From Myxococcota bacterium (lineage in GTDB: Bacteria > Myxococcota_A > UBA9160 > UBA6930): a stretch of 64,000 bases of DNA. How positions within the stretch are numbered: the first letter of the stretch is position 1; every line of letters begins with the position of its first letter. Positions 47,169 to 55,501 of the stretch are shown piece by piece. The stretch spans positions 1 through 64,000 of the forward strand of contig JANQFK010000027.1 in NCBI GenBank assembly GCA_028277885.1. The letters run 5' to 3'. Under the pieces are notes generated by a model. It had not been told where the DNA came from, made no database searches, and saw only the letters and a list, made by a program, of their open reading frames with translations. Made by a program: the position numbers and the translations under genes.

Positions 47169-47597
47169 CTAGCCGGCCGGACGCAGCACCGCGAGGAGCA
47201 CGATCCCGATCAGGAAGAGCGTCGGGATCTCGTTGCGGATGCGGCACTGGCGCGAGTCCAGGTAGACGTCGTCGGCGGCGAAGCGCGCCTTCACGCGGCC
47301 CACGTACCCGTGGTAGCCGGTCAGGCCGACCAGCAGCACCAGCTTGGCCTGGAGCCAGGGCGCGCTCAGGAAGGCCGGCACCGAGACCAGCATGGCGAGC
47401 CCGAACACCCAGGTGGCCACCATCGCCGGCGTGCCGATGATCCGGTAGAGCTTCTCCGCCATGAGCTTGAGGGTCTCGGCGGTGCGCGGGTCGTCCCGGT
47501 TCTCGGCGTGGTAGACGAAGAGCCGGAACATGTAGAAGAGGGCCGCGAACCAGGCCACCATCGCGATCAGGTGGAGCGCCTTCAGCCACAGGTGCAT
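47169..47597 (-). CDS. hemJ: Protoporphyrinogen oxidase HemJ
   Basis: Integral membrane enzyme oxidising protoporphyrinogen IX to protoporphyrin IX. 142 residues, the usual size, with about four helices. Signatures: LWLKALHLIAMVAWFAALFY, with the conserved His, then RLFVYHAEN, LYRIIGTPAM and WLQAKLVLLVGLTGYHGY. ATG 47595-47597. Divergent from hemN with 114 bp between starts, so two late heme-synthesis steps are encoded back to back. Confidence 0.92.
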   Translation of the reverse strand: MHLWLKALHLIAMVAWFAALFYMFRLFVYHAENRDDPRTAETLKLMAEKLYRIIGTPAMVATWVFGLAMLVSVPAFLSAPWLQAKLVLLVGLTGYHGYVGRVKARFAADDVYLDSRQCRIRNEIPTLFLIGIVLLAVLRPAG

Positions 47598-47711
47598 GGG
47601 ACGAGACTCGGGCTGCCGGCAGGCGGCGTCAAGCCGCCCGGCTGGGAAGGCCGGGGGGGTCGGGGCGCCCCGCTTGCACGGCGCCCCGTCGGTCGCCATG
47701 CTCCGTCGCCG

Positions 47712-49106
47712 GTGGAGACCGCCCGGCTCATCGAGCGCCTCGAGCGCATCCTGCCGCGCTACGACCGCGCCGCGCCGCGCTACACCAGCTACCCCACGGC
47801 GCCGGTGTGGACCGATGCCTACGGGCCCGACGACCTCCTCGCCGACCTGGCCCGCCCCGAGCAGGACCCCTCGGCGCCGCTCTCGCTCTACGTCCACGTC
47901 CCGTTCTGCCGCAGCCTGTGCCACTTCTGCGCCTGCAACCGGGTCATCACCCACGACGCCGAGCTGCCCGAGCGCTACCTCGACACCCTGCGCCGCGAGG
48001 TGGACGCGATCCGCGCCGCGCTCCCGGTCGAGCGCGCGGCCACCCAGCAGCACTGGGGCGGCGGCACCCCCACCCACCTCTCGCCGGACCAGGCCCGGCG
48101 CCTGTTCGCCAGCGTGACCGACGCCTTCCCCATGAGCCCCGGCGCCGAGGTCTCCATCGAGGTGGACCCGCGCGTCACCACCGAGGCCCACGTCGACGCC
48201 CTGCGCGAGTGTGGCTTCGGCCGGCTCTCCATGGGGGTGCAGGACTTCGACCCCCGCGTCCAGGAGGCGATCCACCGCATCCAGCCCGTGGAGACCACCG
48301 CCGCCCTGGCGGAGGGCGCGCGCCGCGCGGGCTTCACCAGCGTGAACCTCGACCTGATCTACGGCCTGCCCTACCAGAGCGTCGAGAGCTTCCGCTCCAC
48401 CCTCGACGCGGTGCTCGCCATCGCGCCCGAGCGCATCGCGCTCTACGCCTACGCCCACGTCACCTGGGTGGCGAAGCAGCAGCGCGGCTTCGAGCGCAAG
48501 GATCTCCCGGACCCGCCCACCCGGCTCCGCATCCTGCTGCTCGCCATCGAGCGTCTCCTCGACGCCGGCTACCTCTTCATCGGCCTCGACCACTTCGCCC
48601 GCCCCGAGGACGAGCTGGCCCGGGCCCTGGCGGACCGCACCCTGCGCCGCAACTTCATGGGCCACACCACCCAGGCCGGCGTCGACCTGCTGGGCTTCGG
48701 CCCGAGCGCGATCAGCGAGCTCGGGGCCAGCTACGCCCAGTCCCACCGCGAGCTGCCGGCCTGGCACGCCGCCGTGGCGGAGCGGGGCGTCGCCACCCTG
48801 CGCGGCCACCGCCTCTCGCCCGACGACCTCGAGCGCCGCTGGCTGATCTCCACCCTGATCTGCCTGGGCGAGCTGAGCGCCGAGGACTACCGCGCGCGCT
48901 TCGGCGGCGAGCTGGCCTGCGAGCATGCCGCCGAGCTCGAGGCCCTGGCTCCGGCCGCCGAAGACGGCCTCGTCGAGATCGGCACGGACGGGAGCCTCAC
49001 GGTGACGCCCCTCGGGCGCCTCCTGGTCCGCAACCTCGCCATGGTGTTCGACCGCCACCTGCCGAGCCCCGCCGACGGCAGGCCGGTCTTCAGCCGCGCC
49101 GTCTAG
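47712..49106 (+). CDS. hemN: Oxygen-independent coproporphyrinogen III dehydrogenase
   Basis: Radical-SAM enzyme converting coproporphyrinogen III to protoporphyrinogen IX without oxygen. 464 residues from GTG 47712; no clear ribosome site, so the start is uncertain, but RYTSYPTAPVW is the expected N-terminal region. The HemN-type Cys motif is CRSLCHFCAC (Cys66, 70, 73, 75), followed by GGGTPTHLS, IEVDPRVTT, LSMGVQDF, LDLIYGLPYQ and FMGHTTQAG. An anaerobic-capable heme step beside the oxygen-dependent or quinone-linked HemJ suggests life at varying oxygen. Confidence 0.95.
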   Translation: METARLIERLERILPRYDRAAPRYTSYPTAPVWTDAYGPDDLLADLARPEQDPSAPLSLYVHVPFCRSLCHFCACNRVITHDAELPERYLDTLRREVDAIRAALPVERAATQQHWGGGTPTHLSPDQARRLFASVTDAFPMSPGAEVSIEVDPRVTTEAHVDALRECGFGRLSMGVQDFDPRVQEAIHRIQPVETTAALAEGARRAGFTSVNLDLIYGLPYQSVESFRSTLDAVLAIAPERIALYAYAHVTWVAKQQRGFERKDLPDPPTRLRILLLAIERLLDAGYLFIGLDHFARPEDELARALADRTLRRNFMGHTTQAGVDLLGFGPSAISELGASYAQSHRELPAWHAAVAERGVATLRGHRLSPDDLERRWLISTLICLGELSAEDYRARFGGELACEHAAELEALAPAAEDGLVEIGTDGSLTVTPLGRLLVRNLAMVFDRHLPSPADGRPVFSRAV

Positions 49107-49109
49107 CGC

Positions 49110-49340
49110 GCCCGGCCTGCCTCAGCAGCTCGGCCAGGCCGATCCCCGAGGCGGGCACCCCCGCCTCGTCGAAGGGGACCTCCAGCGGGCTGCCGGGCAC
49201 GCGACGGATCTTCCGGAGCCGGCCCGGGATGGCGTTCGCGACGATCCCGACGGCCGGCCCCAGCGGCCGGACAGGAGCGCGGCCCGCGACGGCGCGCAGG
49301 TGGAGCAGGCCGAGTAGGCCCGGGTGAAGCCCACGCCCTC
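49110..49340 (-). pseudogene. Frameshifted sulfatase remnant
   Basis: About 77 codons resembling the active-site region of type I sulfatases. In one minus-strand frame, GVGFTRAYSACSTC runs into CAPSRAALLSGRW, containing the formylglycine motif CxPSR. At about 49260 the match moves to the next frame (a one-base loss), reading VGIVANAIPGRLRK and then ASGIGLAELLRQAG, where sulfatases have T-LAELLKxAGY. The metal-binding N-terminus and everything after LRQAG are missing; the remnant stops at the hemN 3' end. The surrounding 370 bp (49107-49476) otherwise contains only the upstream region of the SDR gene. Confidence 0.6.
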
Positions 49341-49476
49341 GAACGGCCACGCCGGCAGTCCGAGCGGCGCGACCGAGAGTGCGCGCCACTCGAGAAGGCA
49401 TCTCGTTCGGGCCTCGCTTCCCGACGCCGGAGGCTACCATGCCGGCCCGGATCGGGGGGAGCTGGAGGGCGCGAGG

Positions 49477-50349
49477 ATGCAGGAGCTACGGGGCCGGGTC
49501 GCGGTCGTGACCGGAGCGGCGAGCGGCGTCGGCAGGGCGCTCGCCCGGGCGCTGCTCGGCGAGGGCATGAAGCTGGTGCTCGCGGACGTGGAGGAGCCCG
49601 CCCTCCAGGCCACCGCCGACGAGCTCGGCGCGCTCGGGGAGGTGTCGTCCCTCGTGACCGACGTGCGCCGCTTCGAGGCCCTCGAGGCGCTGGCGGACCA
49701 CACCTGGGCCGCCTTCGGCGGATGCCACCTGCTGTGCAACAACGCCGGGGTGAGCGTCGCCCAGCTCGAGGTCTGGGACACCACGCCCAACGACTGGAGC
49801 TGGGTGCACGGGGTGAACGTGCACGGCGTCGTGCACGGCATCCAGGCCTTCGTGCCGCGCATGATCGAGGCGGGGGAGGAGGGCCTGGTGCTGAACACCT
49901 CCTCGGGCGACGGCGGCATCCAGCCCCTCGCCACCCAGTCCGTCTACGCGTCGAGCAAGGCCGCGATCTCGACCCTCACCGAGTGCCTCGACGCCCAGCT
50001 CGCGGCCCGCACCCGGCTGCGCGCCGCCATCTTCTACCCCTCGGGCGGGCTGCTGCCGACGGGGATCTGGACCACGCGGCGCAACCGCCCCGAGGAGCTG
50101 GCGCGGGAGCGGCCGGTCCCCGACGGCTCGGAGACGACCTTCGACGAGTTCATGGAGAGCATGAAGAAGATCGGGATCGAGCTGCCCGTGCAGGACCTCG
50201 ACGAGCTGGCGCGCTTCACCGTCGAGGGCATCAAGCGCGGCGACTTCGTGATCATGATCCGCCGCGAGGAGATGGAGCGGCAGCTCGTGGAGCGCGCCCG
50301 GAGGCTCGCCGCGGGCGAGAACCCGACGGGCGTGATCCCCTCGCTCTAG
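49477..50349 (+). CDS. Short-chain dehydrogenase/reductase
   Basis: NAD(P)-dependent oxidoreductase of 290 residues. Classical SDR signatures: cofactor loop TGAASGVG, LLCNNAG, NTSSGDGG with the catalytic Ser, and YASSK with the catalytic Tyr/Lys. ATG 49477 has a purine-rich GGAGGG upstream. A C-terminal extension (~215-290) contains acidic and basic helices not typical of shorter SDRs. Substrate unknown; its neighbours suggest oxidation of a hydroxylated lipid or xenobiotic. Convergent with the PhyH-type gene. Confidence 0.88.
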   Translation: MQELRGRVAVVTGAASGVGRALARALLGEGMKLVLADVEEPALQATADELGALGEVSSLVTDVRRFEALEALADHTWAAFGGCHLLCNNAGVSVAQLEVWDTTPNDWSWVHGVNVHGVVHGIQAFVPRMIEAGEEGLVLNTSSGDGGIQPLATQSVYASSKAAISTLTECLDAQLAARTRLRAAIFYPSGGLLPTGIWTTRRNRPEELARERPVPDGSETTFDEFMESMKKIGIELPVQDLDELARFTVEGIKRGDFVIMIRREEMERQLVERARRLAAGENPTGVIPSL

Positions 50350-50364
50350 GCCGGGCCGGCCGCG

Positions 50365-51231
50365 CTACTCGAGCAGGCGCTTCGGGTCCCGCCCGTCCAC
50401 GAAGCCGATGAACGGGAACAGCATGCTGTAGCCGAGCAGGCCCTGGACCGTCTCGCTGCACGCGCGCGCCCGCTCCCGGGAGATCGCCAGGCCGAAGTTC
50501 TCCTGCTGCCGCGCCCAGGGCTCGCAGTACTGGGCGGTGGCGGCCATGCGCGGCCGGTCGCTGCGGTTCGGCCCCGCGCAGTGCCAGAGCGTCCCCAGGA
50601 AGAAGATCGCCGAGCCCGACGGCATGACGGCGGGGACCAGCCGGCTCGCGTCGATCTCCGCCGGCTCCACGTCCCCCCACGAGTGGCTCCGCGGGATCAG
50701 CAGGGTGGCGCCGTTCTCCTCCGTGAAGTCGTCCACGGCCCAGATCGTCGCCGCACCGATGGGGGGACGCGGGCGGGGGATGGGGTAGAAGGCGTCGTCG
50801 TGGTGGAGGGGCTGCCGCTCCTCCCCGGGCTGGATCTCGATGGCCTGGAGCTGGGAGAGCAGGTAGTTCGGCAGGAAGAGCCGGTCGAGCAGGGCCAGCA
50901 CGAGGGGGTGCTCCACCAGGGGATTGAGGGCCAGCGTCTTCTGGATCACGGAGTAGATGCGCCGGGTGCGGAAGCCCTCGAACTCGTTGCGGCCGTCGTG
51001 GGTCAGCAGCGGTCGGATCTCCGCCTTGATCTCCTGCATGCGCTCGCGGGTGAAGAGCTCCGGGAGGATCACCCGGCCCTCGGTCCGGAGCTCCTCGAGC
51101 AGGGACGCGACGCGTGCCGGATCCACGCCGCGCCGCTCCTCCCGGGCGGCGGCGGCCGCCTCCCGAGCGGCGGCGACGTCGGCCCGGACGCTCCCGTCGG
51201 GGTTCGTGAAGACGCGGCGCTTCATCCCCAC
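50365..51231 (-). CDS. Phytanoyl-CoA dioxygenase (PhyH) family protein
   Basis: Fe(II)/2-oxoglutarate dioxygenase of 288 residues, annotated from GTG 51229-51231 (GAGG upstream); ATG 51223-51225 is the alternative. Metal ligands are visible in LHHDDAFYP (HxD) and TLWHCAGPNRS (distal His followed by the 2OG-binding Arg region). An Ala-rich helical N-terminus precedes the fold. The family hydroxylates branched fatty acyl-CoAs and many small molecules; the substrate here is unknown. Same direction as the amidohydrolase, 30 nt after it, so probably one transcription unit. Confidence 0.85.
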   Translation of the reverse strand: MGMKRRVFTNPDGSVRADVAAAREAAAAAREERRGVDPARVASLLEELRTEGRVILPELFTRERMQEIKAEIRPLLTHDGRNEFEGFRTRRIYSVIQKTLALNPLVEHPLVLALLDRLFLPNYLLSQLQAIEIQPGEERQPLHHDDAFYPIPRPRPPIGAATIWAVDDFTEENGATLLIPRSHSWGDVEPAEIDASRLVPAVMPSGSAIFFLGTLWHCAGPNRSDRPRMAATAQYCEPWARQQENFGLAISRERARACSETVQGLLGYSMLFPFIGFVDGRDPKRLLE

Positions 51232-51261
51232 GACCGTCCTCCCCGGCCTCCCGCGAGCCGC

Positions 51262-52320
51262 CTAGAGGCCGAAGAAGCGCCGGGCGTTCTCGCCCAGGAT
51301 CTTGCGGCGCGCGACGTCGTCGATGTCGCTCCGCTCGCGCAGTCGCTTCGAGCTGTCGGGGAAGTCGCTGTCCCAGTGGGGGTAGTCGCTGGCGTAGAGG
51401 ATGAAGTCCGCGCCCAGCGCCTCCACCACCGCGGGCAGCAGGGTCTCCTCGGGCTCGCAGGAGACGTAGACCTGGCCCGCCGCCACGTACTCGCGCGGGT
51501 CGCGCTGCCAGCCGCCGGGGATCCAGTCGCCGCGCTTCTCCCAGTGCTCGTGGAGGCGGTCCAGGAAGAAGGGCACCCAGGTGACCCCGGCCTCGAGGAA
51601 GGCGACGCGCAGCTTCGGGTGGCGGTCGAGCACGCCGCCGCTCAGCACCGCGGTCATGGCCGCCATCTGGTCGAAGGGGAAGCTCACGCAGTGGACCTGG
51701 ACGTAGTTGGTGAAGCGGTCCACGCCGATCTTCGGCAGGTGGACGCCGGGCGCGCCGTGCACCCCCACCGCCATGTCGAGGTCCTGGGCGGCCGCCCAGA
51801 AAGGATCCAGGTCCGGGTGGTCGAGGTTGCGGGTCTTGAGCGCCGGCGGCACCACGGTGCAGACGCAGCCCGCCTGGCGCGCCTCGGCCATGACCTTCAC
51901 CGAGGCCTCGACGTCCTCGATGGGCACCACCGCGACGCCGTGGAGCCGGCCCCCGCCCTGGCGGCAGAAGTCGGCGATCCAGCCGTCGTAGAGCCGGGCG
52001 AACTCCGCCGCGAAGCCGGCGTCCTCGAAGCCGGGCACGCCGAGCCCCAGGCTCGGGAACAGCACCATCTGGTCGATGCCCTCGCGATCCGCGTCGCGCA
52101 CCACTCCCGAGGGGCTGAGGGGGTCGATGTCCGGCGCGCTCGTCATGCCGTGGGCCGGGGGGCAGCCCGCACCGGGGCCGTCGGGGTCCGGGTAGCGTCG
52201 CCCCTCGATGCGGAAGCCCTGGCCGTCCACCTGGACCCGGTCGGGCCAGCGGGCGAGGAGCTCGGGAGCGAGGGCCGCTCCCTCGATGGCGTGGGCGTCG
52301 GCGTCGATCACCAGGGGCAT
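51262..52320 (-). CDS. Amidohydrolase family protein (amidohydrolase_2)
   Basis: TIM-barrel metal-dependent hydrolase or decarboxylase of 352 residues. The N-terminal IDADAHAIE gives the DxH metal ligands; VHGAPGV and LEAGVTWVPFFLDRL carry later conserved residues, and LYASDYPHWDSDFP provides the C-terminal Asp. Members include aromatic-acid decarboxylases and lactone or imide hydrolases. Substrate unknown. Transcribed ahead of the PhyH-type gene; divergent from the aldolase gene across a 14-bp repeat array. Confidence 0.82.
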   Translation of the reverse strand: MPLVIDADAHAIEGAALAPELLARWPDRVQVDGQGFRIEGRRYPDPDGPGAGCPPAHGMTSAPDIDPLSPSGVVRDADREGIDQMVLFPSLGLGVPGFEDAGFAAEFARLYDGWIADFCRQGGGRLHGVAVVPIEDVEASVKVMAEARQAGCVCTVVPPALKTRNLDHPDLDPFWAAAQDLDMAVGVHGAPGVHLPKIGVDRFTNYVQVHCVSFPFDQMAAMTAVLSGGVLDRHPKLRVAFLEAGVTWVPFFLDRLHEHWEKRGDWIPGGWQRDPREYVAAGQVYVSCEPEETLLPAVVEALGADFILYASDYPHWDSDFPDSSKRLRERSDIDDVARRKILGENARRFFGL

Positions 52321-52339
52321 GCGGGCCTCCCGTCCATTC

Positions 52340-52396
52340 GGTGCATGGGGCCCGGTGCATGGGGTCCGGTGCACGGGGTTCGGTGTACGGGCGTTC
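52340..52396. repeat. Four tandem 14-bp repeats in a divergent promoter region
   Basis: Units GGTGCATGGGGCCC (52340-52353), GGTGCATGGGGTCC (52354-52367), GGTGCACGGGGTTC (52368-52381) and a 15-bp variant at 52382-52396. They lie between the amidohydrolase start (52320) and the class II aldolase start (52432). The graded divergence suggests slipped-strand expansion; a regulatory role as an iterated binding site is possible. Confidence 0.7.
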
Positions 52397-52431
52397 TGAC
52401 GCCGGGTCAGGCTATCACGTATCCTCGGGTC

Positions 52432-53166
52432 ATGGACCTGAGCCGCCCGCTGGGGCCGCCGCTCCCGGTGGCCGACCTCGACGACCGCCAGCGCCTCGCG
52501 CTGCTCTGCCGCATGCTGCGACGCGAGGGCTACGACGACCACCTCGCCGGCCACGTGACCGCGCTCCAGCCCGACCGCACCCTGCTGGTGAACCCCTTCG
52601 GGATCCCCTGGGACGAGGTGCGCGCGAGCGACGTGGTGCGCATCGACCTCGAGGGCAACGTGGTCGAGGGCGAGTACGCGGTGAACCCGGGGGTGCGCCT
52701 CCACCTCGCGCTCCACGAGGCGCGCAGCGACGTCCACTGGGCGCTCCACAACCACTCGCGCTGGGGGACGATCTGGGCCGACGTGCACCGCGCCCCGCCC
52801 GCCTACGACCAGAGCAGCGTCTACTGCGGCGAGATCGCGGTGGTGGACGAGTACGCCGGCACCGTGAACGACCCCGGCAGCGCCCGCGGCGCGGTGGAGA
52901 AGCTGAAGGACGCCAACGTGGCTCTCCTCGCCAACCACGGCGTGCTGGTGCTCGGCCCCGACGTGCCCCAGCTGCTGGTGCGCGCCGTCTCCCTCGAGTG
53001 GCGCTGCCGCAACGCCTGGCACGTCGAGACCCTGGGCGGCGGCGTGCCCGTGCGGCCCGAGGTCGCGAAGCCCCTCGCCGACGCGCTCTCCGTCGCGGGC
53101 TTCCCGGGGCTGTGGGAGGCGATGGTGCGCAGCGAGCTGCGGGCGGACCCCGCGGTTCTCGACTAG
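52432..53166 (+). CDS. Class II aldolase/adducin family protein
   Basis: Zn-dependent aldolase-fold protein of 244 residues. Metal-binding His residues appear in ALHNHSRWG and LANHGVLVLG; DDHLAGHVTA is the N-terminal phosphate- or substrate-loop region. Enzymes of this fold cleave sugar phosphates or act as decarboxylases or aldolases on other carbonyl compounds; the substrate is not evident. Its stop shares one base with the P450 start (TAGTG), so the two are translationally coupled. Confidence 0.85.
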   Translation: MDLSRPLGPPLPVADLDDRQRLALLCRMLRREGYDDHLAGHVTALQPDRTLLVNPFGIPWDEVRASDVVRIDLEGNVVEGEYAVNPGVRLHLALHEARSDVHWALHNHSRWGTIWADVHRAPPAYDQSSVYCGEIAVVDEYAGTVNDPGSARGAVEKLKDANVALLANHGVLVLGPDVPQLLVRAVSLEWRCRNAWHVETLGGGVPVRPEVAKPLADALSVAGFPGLWEAMVRSELRADPAVLD

Positions 53167-54356
53167 TGCACTTCGACCCGTACTCCCCGGAGCTCCACGA
53201 GGACCCCTACCCCGTCTATCGCGCCCTGCGCGACGAGCATCCCGCCTACCACAACGAGGAGCTCGCCTTCTGGGCGATCTCGCGCCACGCCGACGTGCGC
53301 GCGGCGCTCCTCGATCCCGAGACCTACTGCTCGGGCCAGGGCATCGCGGTCGGGCTGGGCGACCTCCCGCAGTCCGGTGCGGGCGGCGCCCCGATGCTCA
53401 TCATGATGGACGGCCCGCGCCACACCCGGATGCGCGCCATCGTGAGCCGCGCCTTCACGCCGCGCCGCATCGCGGGCCTCGAGCCCCGGATCCGCGAGCT
53501 CACCCGGGAGCTCCTCGACGCCTGGCGGGACGAGGAGGAGGTGGACTTCGTGCGGGGGCTCTCGGGGCCGCTCCCCACCGTGGTGATCGCCGAGCTGCTC
53601 GGCATCCCGCGCGACGACCACGCGTGGTTCAAGCGCAAGTCCACCGAGGTGGCGGAGTTCGATCCGGCCCGGATCCGCGCCCGGGAGGACCCGGCCGAGC
53701 GGCGCCTCGAGCCGGTGATCGAGCTCGGCCGCTACCTCGCCGAGCGTCTCGCCGAGCGGCGCAGCCGGCCGCGGGACGACCTGCTCTCGGCGCTGCTGGC
53801 CGCGGAGATCGACGGCGAGAAGCTCACCGAGGTCGAGACCGTGGGCTTCGCCTTCCTGCTGCTGGTGGCGGGCAACGAGACCACCACCAACCTGCTCAGC
53901 AACTCCGCCATCCAGCTCGACCGCTGGCCCGACGAGCGCCGCAAGCTCGTGGCGGACCCCCGCCTCGTGCCCCGCGCGGTGGAGGAGTGCCTGCGCTTCG
54001 ACTCGCCCGTCCAGGGGCTGGCCCGCACCCTGACCCGGGACGTCGAGCTGCACGGAGCGGCGCTCCCCAAGGGCGACAAGGTGCTGCTGCTGTTCGCCTC
54101 GGCGAACCGCGACGAGCGGCGCTTCCCCGACGCCGAGCGCTTCGACGTCACCCGCGACCCGAACCCCCACCTCGCCTTCGGGCTCGGCGCCCACTTCTGC
54201 CTCGGGGCGAGCCTGGCGCGCCTGGAGGCCCGGGTCGCCCTCGAGGAGCTGCTGGCCCGGCACCCGGACTACCGGCTGTGCGAGGGCCCCATCGCACGGA
54301 TCCGGTCCGGGCCCCTGCGCGGAGCCCTGCGCCTGCCGATCCGCCTCGCCGCCTGA
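53166..54356 (+). CDS. Cytochrome P450
   Basis: Soluble bacterial P450 of 396 residues. Visible: substrate/heme contact HTRMRAIVSRAF, I-helix LLLVAGNETTTN, ExxR in EECLRFDSPV, and the heme-ligand loop FGLGAHFCLGASLARLE with Cys345. Starts at GTG 53166 within the aldolase stop. It resembles broad bacterial P450 families acting on steroids, terpenes or fatty acids; substrate and redox partner are not evident, although the ferredoxin/FNR system at 20-32 kb is a possible donor. Confidence 0.92.
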   Translation: MHFDPYSPELHEDPYPVYRALRDEHPAYHNEELAFWAISRHADVRAALLDPETYCSGQGIAVGLGDLPQSGAGGAPMLIMMDGPRHTRMRAIVSRAFTPRRIAGLEPRIRELTRELLDAWRDEEEVDFVRGLSGPLPTVVIAELLGIPRDDHAWFKRKSTEVAEFDPARIRAREDPAERRLEPVIELGRYLAERLAERRSRPRDDLLSALLAAEIDGEKLTEVETVGFAFLLLVAGNETTTNLLSNSAIQLDRWPDERRKLVADPRLVPRAVEECLRFDSPVQGLARTLTRDVELHGAALPKGDKVLLLFASANRDERRFPDAERFDVTRDPNPHLAFGLGAHFCLGASLARLEARVALEELLARHPDYRLCEGPIARIRSGPLRGALRLPIRLAA

Positions 54357-54377
54357 CCGCCGCCCGACGCGGGGCGC

Positions 54378-55442
54378 CTACCAGCGCTTGAGCTCGGGCA
54401 GCACCTTCTCGGCGAACAGGCGCAGGCTCGCCTGGGCCTCCTCGGCGGGCATGCCGCCGTAGCGCACGATGGCGTTCAGCTCGAAGCCGCCGAGCAGCTC
54501 CCAGCGCTGGCGCAGCTTCTCGAGGATCTGGTCCGGGCTGCCCCAGCAGTTCACCTGGCAGTAGCCCTTGGCCGCGGTCTCGAGCCCGACCTGGCGGAAC
54601 AGCTCGCCGGCGGTCTCGTAGTAGTCGTAGCCCTCGACGTCCTTGAAGTGCTCGCTCAGGATCTCGTAGTGCTCGATGATGGTGAGGAAGTAGTTCGGCA
54701 TCCAGGTCATGGCGAGCTCCTCGGCCCGCCCCGGGTCCTCGTGGCAGAACATCAGGTCGCCGGTCACCGGCGGCGGCGGGGTGCCGCCGTGGTGCTCGGC
54801 CCAGCTCCTGCGGTAGGCGGCCAGCGACCCGGCCGCGAAGGCGTCCCAGGTCTGCTGGGAGAAGATCATCAGCCGCGCGCCGAGCGCGGCCGCCTGCTCG
54901 ACCGAGTCCTCGGACATGCCGACGCAGTAGAAGCGATCCCGGAAGCCGGCGAGGGGGCGCGGCCGGATCTCGGTGCGCGCCTGCGTGTAGAACGGGCCGT
55001 CGCCCTCGATGAAGCCGGCGTCGAGGGCCTCGATGATCATCCGCGACGCCTCGTCGAAGCGACGCCGCGACTCCCCCATGTCGATGCCGAAGCCGCCGTA
55101 CTCCCGGCGCGCCAGCCCGCGGCCGAGGCCCAGCACCGCGCGCCCCTCGGAGAGGTGGTCGAGCAGCGCGATCTTCTCGGCCACGCGGAGCGGGTCGTTC
55201 CAGGGCACGATCACGGCCCCGGTGGCGAGCTTCAGGGTGCGGGTGCGTCCGGCCAGCCAGGACAGGTACTGGAGGTTGTCGGGACAGGCCGAGTAGTCGG
55301 TGAAGTGGTGCTCGACGCACCAGAGCTTGTCGAAGCCGAGGTCCTCGACCTGCTCCGCGATGCGCATCTCGCCGCGGACCATCTCCTCGTCCCGGCCGCG
55401 GCCCTGGTAGTTCTGGAAGATCTGGAGGATGCCGACGTCCAT
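54378..55442 (-). CDS. LLM-class flavin-dependent oxidoreductase
   Basis: Luciferase-like monooxygenase fold, 354 residues. N-terminal VGILQIFQNYQGR, LWCVEHHFTDYSACP and LGLGRGLARREYGGFGIDM are typical of the bacterial LLM group (FMN or F420). ATG 55440-55442. Convergent with the P450 gene 21 bp away and divergent from the acyltransferase. Substrate unknown; such enzymes often oxidise aldehydes, terpenoids or xenobiotics. Nothing shows whether it uses FMN or F420. Confidence 0.85.
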   Translation of the reverse strand: MDVGILQIFQNYQGRGRDEEMVRGEMRIAEQVEDLGFDKLWCVEHHFTDYSACPDNLQYLSWLAGRTRTLKLATGAVIVPWNDPLRVAEKIALLDHLSEGRAVLGLGRGLARREYGGFGIDMGESRRRFDEASRMIIEALDAGFIEGDGPFYTQARTEIRPRPLAGFRDRFYCVGMSEDSVEQAAALGARLMIFSQQTWDAFAAGSLAAYRRSWAEHHGGTPPPPVTGDLMFCHEDPGRAEELAMTWMPNYFLTIIEHYEILSEHFKDVEGYDYYETAGELFRQVGLETAAKGYCQVNCWGSPDQILEKLRQRWELLGGFELNAIVRYGGMPAEEAQASLRLFAEKVLPELKRW

Positions 55443-55501
55443 GGCGGTACCTCGCGGCGCGTTGGCGCCACCATAGCGAAGCCACCTAGGCTCCCGGGAC
55501 C

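Noticed and set aside
47622-47638. GGCGGC/GCCGCC hairpin between hemJ and hemN as a terminator
   Set aside because: It lies between divergent starts, where a terminator is not expected, and a 6-bp GC stem is common by chance at this GC content.
49090-49440. An intact 116-residue gene on the minus strand
   Set aside because: Only its C-terminal half resembles sulfatase and the N-terminal half of the match is in another frame, so a decayed remnant is the better reading.
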